Part shown: positions 55,198 to 64,000 of the stretch, one piece after another
How positions within the stretch are numbered: position 1 is the first letter of the stretch
How the letters are laid out: each line of letters starts with the position of its first letter
Notes under the pieces: generated by a model
The model's input: only the letters and a program-made list of their open reading frames with translations
What the model was told of the DNA's origin: nothing
Database searches by the model: none
Translations under genes and position numbers: made by a program
Assembly (NCBI RefSeq): GCF_023218175.1
Contig: NZ_JALPTH010000025.1
Location: 1-64,000 of the forward strand
Source of the DNA: Streptomyces lichenis
Lineage (GTDB): Bacteria; Actinomycetota; Actinomycetes; Streptomycetales; Streptomycetaceae
DNA: 64,000 nucleotides
Direction: 5' to 3'

Positions 55198-55838
55198 CCC
55201 CCACTTCCGGGGCCCCGGTCGACCTCCCCGATCCCCAGCTCCCCTCCGCGACCGGAACCGGCGCGACCCCGGCCACCGGCGGCGGGCGCCTCGGCGCCCT
55301 CGCCCGGCTCGCCCCCGAGCCGATGAAGGTGGTCCTCAACTGGGGCCGCCGCTACAGCCTGTGGGTGTTCAACTTCGGGCTGGCCTGCTGCGCGATCGAG
55401 TTCATCGCCGCCTCCATGGCCCGCCACGACTTCATCCGGCTCGGGGTGATCCCGTTCGCGCCCGGACCGCGCCAGGCCGACCTGATGGTGGTGTCCGGGA
55501 CGGTCACCGACAAGATGGCGCCCGCGGTCAAGCGGCTGTACGAGCAGATGCCGGAGCCGAAGTACGTCATCTCCTTCGGCGCCTGCTCCAACTGCGGCGG
55601 ACCGTACTGGGACTCGTACTCCGTCACCAAGGGCGTCGACCAGATCATCCCGGTCGACGTGTACGTACCGGGCTGCCCGCCCCGGCCCGAGGCGCTGCTC
55701 CAAGGCATCCTCAAACTCCAGGAGAAGATCGCCCACGAGTCGCTCGGCGAGCGCTACGGCCACGGCGGCCGCCCGCCGTCCCCGGTCGAGCGGCTCCGCA
55801 GCGGCCTGACCCCGCCGCCCGCGGGGGGCCCCTCGTGA
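55188..55838 (+). CDS. nuoB2: NADH-quinone oxidoreductase subunit B, second copy
   Basis: 216 residues. N2 cluster ligands C67, C68, then Cys in FGACSNCGG and PGCPPRPEAL, with the spacing of functional NuoB. It has a Pro/Thr/Gly-rich N-terminal extension of about 40 residues. The ATG overlaps the end of nuoA2 by ten bases. Retaining all cluster ligands argues for a working electron-transfer subunit rather than a decaying duplicate. Confidence 0.94.
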   Translation: MDVTPTSGAPVDLPDPQLPSATGTGATPATGGGRLGALARLAPEPMKVVLNWGRRYSLWVFNFGLACCAIEFIAASMARHDFIRLGVIPFAPGPRQADLMVVSGTVTDKMAPAVKRLYEQMPEPKYVISFGACSNCGGPYWDSYSVTKGVDQIIPVDVYVPGCPPRPEALLQGILKLQEKIAHESLGERYGHGGRPPSPVERLRSGLTPPPAGGPS

Positions 55839-57961
55839 ACGCCGCCCACGACTCCCTGCCGGACGCCGTCACCGAGGTCTTCGGCCCGGAGGCCACCGCC
55901 GAGCGGGCATACGACCTGCTCACCGTGGACGTCCCGGCCACCGGCTGGATCGCCGCCCTGGAGACCGCCCGCTCCGCACTGGCCTGCACCTACTTCGACT
56001 GGCTGAGCGCCGTCGACGAGCCCGCCACGGGCTTCCGCGTCTGCGCCCACCTGGTCGCCCTCGACGGCGGCCGGGTGCGGCGGCTGATGCTGCGCACCAC
56101 CGTGCCGCACACCGCCCCCGAACTGCCGAGCGCCGTCGGCGTCTACGCGGGCGCCGCCTGGCACGAGCGGGAGACGCACGAGATGTTCGGCGTGGTCTTC
56201 ACCGGCCATCCGCACCTGGTGCCGCTGCTGCTGCCGGAGAACTTCGAGGGCCACCCGCTGCGCAAGGACTTCGTGCTGGCCGCCCGGGTGGCGAAGGCCT
56301 GGCCGGGGGCCAAGGAGCCGGGCGAGTCGGAGCACGGCGGCCCGAAGCGGCGCCAGATGCTCCCGCCCGGCGTGCCCGACCCCAACGAGTGGGGACCGCT
56401 CAAGGGCCAGCTCCCGCCAGCCCCGGCCCGCCCGACCCGCGAGCGCCCGGCCCGCGCCCCGGGCGACCGGCCGGTACGGCGTACCCGCACGGCCGGCGAG
56501 GGCTCGGCCGGCCAGCCCGCCCCCACCGACCCGACCGCCCCGACGGCGGCAGCGCCCGGCGCCCCCGCCCCCGCCGCTGCGGAACCGTCCGAGGCCCCCC
56601 GCCCCCGCCGCGCCCGGCGCGCCTCGGACGGCTCGGCCAGCCAGACACCCCCGGCCACCGGTCCGGACACGGCCGGTCCGGACGAGGGGGCCGCCCCGGC
56701 GCCGGACGCCGCCCGCCCGCCCCGCCGCAACCGGCGAGCCTCCGAGGGCTCGGTCGGCCAAACCCCGGACACGGCCCCCTCCCCGGATACGGACTCGGGC
56801 GCCGCCGCGGACGAACCCTCCGCCCAGCCGCCGGCCCCGGCCGGACCCCGCCGCAACCGCAGCGCGAGCGCGGGCTCGGCCAGCCAGCGCGCCACCGGCC
56901 CCGCACCCTCGGAGCGGACGCGGTCCCCCCGCGCCCCGGAGTCCCCGGAGCCCCCGCCCTCCACCGACGACACCTCCGGCGGTACGCCCAGGGGCGCATC
57001 GCGGCCGCCGCGCACCCGTAGCTCGGACGCCCCCTGGAACAACCCCCGCCCCGCCTTCGACAACAAGCCCGAGCCCCGCCAGGACCCCCGCCCCGCCGCG
57101 CCCGCCGCGAAGACCGACGACCAAGGCGACGGTGCCGACGACGCAACCGCCGAGACCGGCGACGCCGCCAAGGCGGAGAGGACCGCCGAGCCGACCACGG
57201 CCGCCGAGGCGGAGAGGGCCGCCGAGCCGAAGAACACGCCCGAAGACCGGGCGCCGGACGGGCCGGGTACGCCGAACACCCCGGACGAGCCAAGCACGCC
57301 GGACGCATCGGCCAAGCCGGGCAGCGCGGGCGCGCCGAGCGCGCCGGACCGGTCGAGCGCGCCTCGCACGTCGGCCGAGCCGACCACACCGGCCGAGCCG
57401 ACAACAGCCGCTGAGGCCGAGAGAGCCACCGGGCCGAAGAACGCGCCCGAAGACCGGGCGGCGGACGGGCCGGGTATGCCGAACACGCCGGACGAGCCAG
57501 GCACGCCGGACGAGCCGAATACGGCGGATGCACCGGCCAAGCCGGGCAACGCGGGCGCGCCGAACGAGCCTCATGGGCCTGACACGCCGAGCGCATCCCA
57601 CCGGCCGAACACGCGAAGCACGCCCGACGAGCCGAGCACGCCGGACGCACCGGCCACGCCAGGCAGCGCAGGCGCGCCGAGTGCGCCGGACCGGTCGAGC
57701 GCGCCTCGCGCGCCGGACGAGCCGACCACGGCGGCCGAGCCGACAACAGCCGCCGAGGCCGAGAGAGCCACCGGGCCGAAGAAAACGCCCAAGGACCGCA
57801 CGCCGGACGAGCCGCGCACCCCGGATGCCCCGCGCACCCCGGACACCCCTCGCACCTCGGACACCCCGGATGCCCCGCTCACCCCGGACACCCCAGACAC
57901 CCCGGACACCCCCTCCACCCCCGCCGACGATCGACCCACCGAAGGAGACACAGACGCGTGA
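55835..57961 (+). CDS. nuoC2: NADH-quinone oxidoreductase subunit C, second copy, with giant disordered tail
   Basis: 708 residues, of which only about 1-188 are NuoC: the conserved AAWHERETHEMFGVVFTGHP and HPLRKDFVLAARV are present. The remaining 520 residues are low-complexity Pro/Ala/Thr/Asp/Arg. Four spaced copies of a motif RRxRxxSxGSxxQ start at residues 215, 258, 297 and 339, then APWNNPRPAFDNKPE, then long repeats of TPDEP/STPDAP type. The frame stays open with a correct GTGA junction to nuoH2, so the tail is genuinely coding. It contains no NuoD sequence, so it is not a C-D fusion. Usual NuoC proteins have 150-250 residues. Confidence 0.88.
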   Translation: MNAAHDSLPDAVTEVFGPEATAERAYDLLTVDVPATGWIAALETARSALACTYFDWLSAVDEPATGFRVCAHLVALDGGRVRRLMLRTTVPHTAPELPSAVGVYAGAAWHERETHEMFGVVFTGHPHLVPLLLPENFEGHPLRKDFVLAARVAKAWPGAKEPGESEHGGPKRRQMLPPGVPDPNEWGPLKGQLPPAPARPTRERPARAPGDRPVRRTRTAGEGSAGQPAPTDPTAPTAAAPGAPAPAAAEPSEAPRPRRARRASDGSASQTPPATGPDTAGPDEGAAPAPDAARPPRRNRRASEGSVGQTPDTAPSPDTDSGAAADEPSAQPPAPAGPRRNRSASAGSASQRATGPAPSERTRSPRAPESPEPPPSTDDTSGGTPRGASRPPRTRSSDAPWNNPRPAFDNKPEPRQDPRPAAPAAKTDDQGDGADDATAETGDAAKAERTAEPTTAAEAERAAEPKNTPEDRAPDGPGTPNTPDEPSTPDASAKPGSAGAPSAPDRSSAPRTSAEPTTPAEPTTAAEAERATGPKNAPEDRAADGPGMPNTPDEPGTPDEPNTADAPAKPGNAGAPNEPHGPDTPSASHRPNTRSTPDEPSTPDAPATPGSAGAPSAPDRSSAPRAPDEPTTAAEPTTAAEAERATGPKKTPKDRTPDEPRTPDAPRTPDTPRTSDTPDAPLTPDTPDTPDTPSTPADDRPTEGDTDA
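56477..56889 (+). repeat. Four RRxRxxSxGSxxQ motif repeats in NuoC2 tail
   Basis: Encoded motifs at residues 215-227, 258-270, 297-309 and 339-351 of NuoC2, 39-43 residues apart, e.g. RRARRASDGSASQ and RRNRRASEGSVGQ. Spacers are variable Pro/Ala-rich sequence, so the motif is kept while its surroundings drift. Confidence 0.85.
57320..57800 (+). repeat. Imperfect direct repeat in the nuoC2 tail
   Basis: A block of about 140 bp beginning GGCAGCGC recurs 342 bp later (57320 and 57662), encoding AGAPSAPDRSSAP...EPTTAAEAERATGPK. A third, shorter relative of its end lies near 57187. Between them are TPDEP-type short repeats. Expansion by slippage or unequal exchange is likely. Confidence 0.75.
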
Positions 57962-58926
57962 GCGACGCACTCGACATCGCCCTGCGGCTGCTCGTCGTCT
58001 TCGCCGTGTTCCTGGTGCTGCCGCTGGTGGTCGGCCAGACGGAGCACAAGGTCATGGCGCATATGCAGGGGCGGCTGGGGCCGATGTACGCGGGCGGGTT
58101 CCACGGCTGGGCCCAGCTGGTCGCGGACGGGGTGAAGTTCGCGCAGAAGGAGGACGTGGTCCCGGCCGACGCCGACCGCCGAGTCTTCCAGCTCGCCCCC
58201 GCCGTCGCCCTCCTCCCGTACCTCCTGGTCCTCGTGGCCATCCCGATCGGTCCCGGCGAGGGAGCCGTCGGCCAGGTGGTCGATGCCGGGATCTTCTTCG
58301 TGCTCGCCGTGATGGGCGTCGGTGTCCTCGGCTCCCTGATGGCGGGCTGGGCGTCCGCCAACAAGTTCTCCCTGCTCGGCGGTCTGCGCACGGCCGCGCA
58401 GCTGCTCGCCTACGAGCTGCCGATGCTGCTCGCCGCCGCCTCCGTGGCGATGGCCGCCGGCACCGTGTCGCTGCCCGGCATCCTGGACGCCTTCGAGTGG
58501 TGGTGGCTGCCCTGGCAGATCACCGGCGCCCTGGTCTTCTTCGTCGCGGGCCTCGCCGAGCTCCAGCGGCCGCCGTTCGACATGCCGGTCGCCGACTCGG
58601 AGATCATCTTCGGCGCCTACACCGAGTACACCGGTCTGCGGTTCGCGCTGTTCCTGCTCGCCGAGTACGCGGGCATCGTCGTGCTCTGCGGTCTGACCAC
58701 CGTCCTCTTCCTCGGCGGCTGGCACGGGCCGTTCGGCGCCGACGGACTCGGCTGGCTGTGGACCCTGCTGAAGACGGCCGTCCTCGCCTTCGTCGTCATC
58801 TGGCTGCGCGTCAGCTACCCGCGGCTGCGCGAGGACCAGCTCCAGAAGCTCGCCTGGACCACGCTCGTCCCGCTCGCCCTCGCCCAGATCGCCCTCACCG
58901 GCGTCGTCAAGGTGGTGATCCAGTAA
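57958..58926 (+). CDS. nuoH2: NADH-quinone oxidoreductase subunit H, second copy
   Basis: 322 residues, eight helices, no C-terminal tail, hence shorter than NuoH of the first operon. Seen: MAHMQGRLGPMYAGGFHGWAQLVADGVKF and ELQRPPFDMPVADSEIIFGAYTEYTG, the conserved loop facing the quinone pocket with one substitution pattern different from the first copy (PESEGD becomes VADSEI). The GTG overlaps the nuoC2 stop. It directly follows nuoC2; a nuoD-E-F-G block is absent at this point. Confidence 0.95.
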   Translation: MSDALDIALRLLVVFAVFLVLPLVVGQTEHKVMAHMQGRLGPMYAGGFHGWAQLVADGVKFAQKEDVVPADADRRVFQLAPAVALLPYLLVLVAIPIGPGEGAVGQVVDAGIFFVLAVMGVGVLGSLMAGWASANKFSLLGGLRTAAQLLAYELPMLLAAASVAMAAGTVSLPGILDAFEWWWLPWQITGALVFFVAGLAELQRPPFDMPVADSEIIFGAYTEYTGLRFALFLLAEYAGIVVLCGLTTVLFLGGWHGPFGADGLGWLWTLLKTAVLAFVVIWLRVSYPRLREDQLQKLAWTTLVPLALAQIALTGVVKVVIQ

Positions 58927-59564
58927 TGCCTCCGATCCCCGGCTCCGGCCTGGCCAAGGGGCTGGCCGTCACGCTGCGGACGATGACGCGCAAGAGCCAC
59001 ACGGCGCAGTACCCGGACGCCCAGCCCGAACTGCCGCCCCGCACCCGCGGGGTGATCGGGCTGTTCGAGGAGAACTGCACCGTCTGCATGCTCTGCGCCC
59101 GCGAGTGCCCGGACTGGTGCATCTACATCGACTCCCACAAGGAGACGGTGCCGGCCGCCACCCCGGGGGGCCGGGAGCGCAGCCGCAATGTCCTCGACCG
59201 CTTCGCGATCGACTTCGCCCTGTGCATGTACTGCGGTATCTGCATCGAGGTCTGTCCTTTCGACGCGCTGTTCTGGTCGCCGGAGTTCGAGTACGCGGAG
59301 ACGGACATCCACGAGCTGACCCACGAGCGGGACAAGCTGCGCGAGTGGATGTGGACCGTGCCCGAGCCGCCGGCCCTCGACCCGGGCGCGGAGGAGCCCA
59401 AGGAGCTGGCCGCCGCCCGCAAGGCCGCCGACAAGCTCGCCGCCGCCCAGGCCGCCGAAGCCGCCCAGGCCGCCCAGGCCGCCGAGACCACGGGGGCCGC
59501 AGGGGCGCCCACTCAGGCCGCCGACGGTCAGCCGGGCCCCGGGGCCCAGGGAGGCACCGAGTGA
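58926..59564 (+). CDS. nuoI2: NADH-quinone oxidoreductase subunit I, second copy
   Basis: 212 residues. Both 4Fe-4S motifs are complete: CTVCMLCARECP and CMYCGICIEVCP. After the ferredoxin core comes an Ala/Glu/Lys helix and a Gly/Pro tail (repeats of AAQAAEAAQ). In complexes without the NADH module, this subunit would be the point where reduced ferredoxin or another donor docks. The ATG shares a base with the nuoH2 stop. Confidence 0.95.
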   Translation: MPPIPGSGLAKGLAVTLRTMTRKSHTAQYPDAQPELPPRTRGVIGLFEENCTVCMLCARECPDWCIYIDSHKETVPAATPGGRERSRNVLDRFAIDFALCMYCGICIEVCPFDALFWSPEFEYAETDIHELTHERDKLREWMWTVPEPPALDPGAEEPKELAAARKAADKLAAAQAAEAAQAAQAAETTGAAGAPTQAADGQPGPGAQGGTE

Positions 59565-60205
59565 CCCCGCTCGCCACCGCCACCGCCGCGACCGCCCCGG
59601 CCGCCACCGCCCCCGGCTTCCTGTCGCCGACCGGTGTGGAGATCGCCTTCCTCCTCGTGGGTGCCGTCACCCTCGGGGCGGCCGTGATCACGGTGACCAC
59701 CCGGCAACTGGTGCACGCCGCGCTCTGGCTCGTCGTGGCGCTCGGCGGCCTCGCCGTGGAGTACCTGCTGCTGACGGCCGAGTTCATCGCCTGGGTGCAG
59801 GTCCTGATCTACGTCGGTTCCGTGGTCGTCCTCCTGCTGTTCGGGCTGATGCTCACCAGGGCGCCGATCGGGCGCTCCCCGGACGCCGACTCGGGCAACC
59901 GCCCGGTCGCGCTCGCCGTGGCCGCCGCCGCGGCCGCCGCCCTGCTCTGGGTGGTGGTCGACGCCTTCCGCACCACCTGGATCGACCTGGGCGGCCCGGC
60001 CCAGGGCTCCACCCGGGTGTCCGGCGAAATCCTCTTCCGGCACTGGGTGCTGCCCTTCGAGGCGCTGTCGGTCCTCCTCCTCGCCGCGCTGGTCGGCGCC
60101 ATCGTGCTCTCCCGCCGAAACGGCGACGGGGACGGCGACGGCGACGACGCGAAGGACCTCAAGAGGCAGGGCCCCCACCGCACCGCCCCCGGGAAGGACC
60201 GCTGA
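59561..60205 (+). CDS. nuoJ2: NADH-quinone oxidoreductase subunit J, second copy
   Basis: 214 residues, five helices, with VQVLIYVGSVVVLLLFGLML matching the pi-bulge helix. It ends in a short Asp/Lys/Arg-rich tail and lacks the long tail of the first copy. GTGA junction with nuoI2 and TGATG junction with nuoK2. Confidence 0.93.
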   Translation: MTPLATATAATAPAATAPGFLSPTGVEIAFLLVGAVTLGAAVITVTTRQLVHAALWLVVALGGLAVEYLLLTAEFIAWVQVLIYVGSVVVLLLFGLMLTRAPIGRSPDADSGNRPVALAVAAAAAAALLWVVVDAFRTTWIDLGGPAQGSTRVSGEILFRHWVLPFEALSVLLLAALVGAIVLSRRNGDGDGDGDDAKDLKRQGPHRTAPGKDR

Positions 60206-60671
60206 TGCACCTCGCCTATCCGGCGGTCCTCGCCGTCCTGCTGTTCTGCACCGGGCTCTACGGGGTGCTCGCCCGCCGGAACGCGATCCTGGTCCTGATG
60301 TCCGTCGAGCTGATGCTCAACGCGGTCAACCTCAACCTGGTCGCCTTCGACGTCTGGCTCCGCGACACCCTGCACGCGGGACAGGCGCTGACCCTCTTCA
60401 CCATCGCCATCGCCGCGGCCGAGATCGGCATCGGCCTGGCCATCGTGCTGATGGTCCACCGCAACCGCGACACCTCCGACGTCGACCGCCTCCGGGACAC
60501 CGCCGAGCCGCGCCCCCGCCTGTCCGCCGCCCTCGGTCCCACCGATCCGGGCGCCGACGCGAGCGGCTCCGGTGCCGACGACCCCGAGGCCGACGACTCC
60601 GACGCCGACGACCCCGACTCCGACAGCAGCGACCCCGGCCGGGCGGCCGGCGAGAAGGCCGAGGCCACCGC

Positions 60672-60675
<4 letters not shown>
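60205..60675 (+). CDS. nuoK2: NADH-quinone oxidoreductase subunit K, second copy, with acidic tail
   Basis: 156 residues against the usual 100. The first 95 are a standard three-helix NuoK with both membrane glutamates (MSVELMLNAVNLNL and IAAAEIGIGLA). The extra 55 residues form a highly acidic tail of ADDPEADDSDADDPDS type facing the cytoplasm or the outside. ATG start overlapping the nuoJ2 stop; GTGA junction with nuoL2. Confidence 0.94.
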
Positions 60676-62719
<2,044 letters not shown>

Positions 62720-62723
<4 letters not shown>

Positions 62724-64000
62724 GCCGTGCCGTGATCGATATCAGCCCGTCCGTGATGCAGTTCCTTCTCGCGTTCCTCGTGGTCGGCCCGCTCCTCGGC
62801 GCCGGCGCCGCCCTGCTCCCGGCCCCGCCGGGACTCAGGGGAAAGTCTCCCGACCAGGCGGTGCTGCGCCACGGTGTCACGGTCACCGCGGCCCTGCTCA
62901 TCGCCGCCGTCGTCCTCGCGCTCGGCTTCGACCACGACCAGCCGTCCAGGATGCAGGCGACCACCGACATCAGCTGGATCCCCGCGCTGGACGTGCGCAT
63001 CCACCTCGGCATCGACGGCATCTCCCTCCCCCTTCTGGTGCTCACCGCGCTGCTGACCTTCCTCTGCGCGCTCTACAGCTACTTCTCCCCGCCCACGGGC
63101 GCCTCCCCGAAGGCGTTCACCGCGCTCCTCCTCGTCCTGGAAGCCGGGACCATCGCCAGCTTCGCCGTCCTCGACCTGCTGCTGCTCTTCCTGGCCTTCG
63201 AGATGGTGCTCATCCCGATGTACTTCCTCATCGCCCGCTGGGGCGGTGCCCGGCGCCAGGCCGCCGCCTGGCGCTTCATCCTCTACACCCTGCTCGGCTC
63301 GGTCGTCATGCTGCTCGGCCTGCTCCTCGTAGGCCTGAGGGCGGGCACATTCGACATGGTGGCACTCGCCATTGACAACGGACGCTCACTCACCGTGACC
63401 GTGCAGGTCATCGCCGTGCTGGCGATCGGGATCGGGCTCGCCGTGAAGGCCCCGATGTGGCCGCTGCACAGCTGGCTGCCGGACGCCCACACCGCCGCCC
63501 CGACCGTCGGCTCGGTGCTGCTCGCCGGTGTCCTGCTGAAGATGGGGACCTACGGCTTCGTCCGGATCGTCGTGCCCGTCGCACCCGACGGAATGCGGGT
63601 CTTCGCCCCGTACCTCGCCGCGCTCGCCGTCATCGGCATCATCTACGGCTCACTGGCCTGCCTCGCCCTCGCCCGGACCGGCGCCAAGGGCGACCTGAAG
63701 CGGCTCATCGCCTACTCCTCGGTCGGCCACATGGGCTTCGTGCTGCTCGGCATCGCGTCCATGACCCCCACCGGGATCAACGGCGCGCTGTTCGCCAACA
63801 TCGCCCACGGGCTCATCACCGGACTGCTGTTCTTCCTGGTCGGAGCCGTCAAGGAGCGGTACGGCACGGCCGACCTGGACACCCTCGCTGGGGCCACCGG
63901 CGCCGCCCTCTACGGGCGCGCCCCGCGTCTCGGCGGCCTGTTCGCCTTCGCGGCCGTCGCCTCGCTCGGCCTGCCGGGGCTGGCCGGCTTCTGGGGTGAG
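62720..64000 (+). CDS. nuoM2: NADH-quinone oxidoreductase subunit M, second copy (cut by window end)
   Basis: 427 codons to the window edge without a stop, 80% or more of the gene. GTG start overlapping the nuoL2 stop. Key glutamate in LLFLAFEMVLIPMYFLIARWGG, channel lysine in GLAVKAPMWPLHSWLPDAH, GDLKRLIAYSSVGHMGFV, and at the very end LPGLAGFWGE. All expected residues of a proton-pumping antiporter-like subunit are present. nuoN2 is expected just beyond the window. Confidence 0.93.

Noticed and set aside
55835..57961. NuoC2 as a NuoC-NuoD fusion explaining the absent nuoD2
   Set aside because: The region after residue 188 has none of the NuoD landmarks (GPQHPSTHG, GYLHTGIEK) and is disordered Pro/Thr/Ala-rich sequence.
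55754..57970. 738-codon minus-strand frame opposite nuoC2
   Set aside because: Arg/Gly/Val low-complexity mirror of the Pro/Thr tail; no ribosome site and no conserved segment, while the plus frame joins correctly to nuoB2 and nuoH2.

Overview
The window is high-GC actinomycete DNA, almost certainly a Streptomyces chromosome core region. The evidence is strong third-position G/C bias, frequent GTG and occasional TTG starts, overlapping ATGA/GTGA stop-start junctions, futalosine-pathway menaquinone genes and two separate nuo clusters. From memory the gene order resembles the S. coelicolor region around SCO4550-SCO4608; this was not checked.

Layout. 0-4.4 kb: a membrane-anchored Ser/Thr kinase, then mqnC, an imidazolonepropionase-like small protein and the menaquinone methyltransferase menG. 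4.4-4.8 kb: back-to-back 3' remnants of a divergent MFS transporter/MerR regulator pair whose shared middle has been lost. 4.8-13 kb: helR (RNA polymerase recycling ATPase) with a rifamycin-associated element upstream, a GNAT acetyltransferase, a geranylgeranyl reductase (probable menaquinone tail reductase), a DUF1348/TetR divergent pair with twin operators, a membrane protein and a secreted NlpC/P60 hydrolase. 13.5-29.9 kb: a complete 14-gene complex I operon, nuoA to nuoN, preceded by a Rex-type operator and closed by a strong hairpin.

30-46.8 kb is mixed: secreted beta-propeller protein, AraC regulator, secreted intradiol dioxygenase with a carbohydrate-binding tail, fumarylacetoacetase, a POT peptide transporter with a CocE-type hydrolase, polyprenyl diphosphate synthase, a LolA-like secreted protein, an M28 aminopeptidase, a VOC protein, RarD, and a QorB-like reductase divergent from an HxlR regulator. 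46.8-54.5 kb: korB/korA (2-oxoacid:ferredoxin oxidoreductase), a NarL-type response regulator, a repeat-filled gap, and two tandem histidine kinases that share a 476-bp identical block. 54.7-64 kb: a second nuo cluster, A2-B2-C2-H2-I2-J2-K2-L2-M2, cut by the window end. It lacks nuoD, E, F and G, and its NuoC carries a roughly 520-residue disordered repeat tail.

The common theme is menaquinone respiration: making the quinone (mqnC, menG, polyprenyl synthase, tail reductase), reducing it with NADH (first nuo operon), and possibly reducing it with ferredoxin made by KorAB through the NADH-module-less second Nuo complex. That last link is inference. No tRNA, rRNA, CRISPR array, insertion sequence or phage gene was seen.
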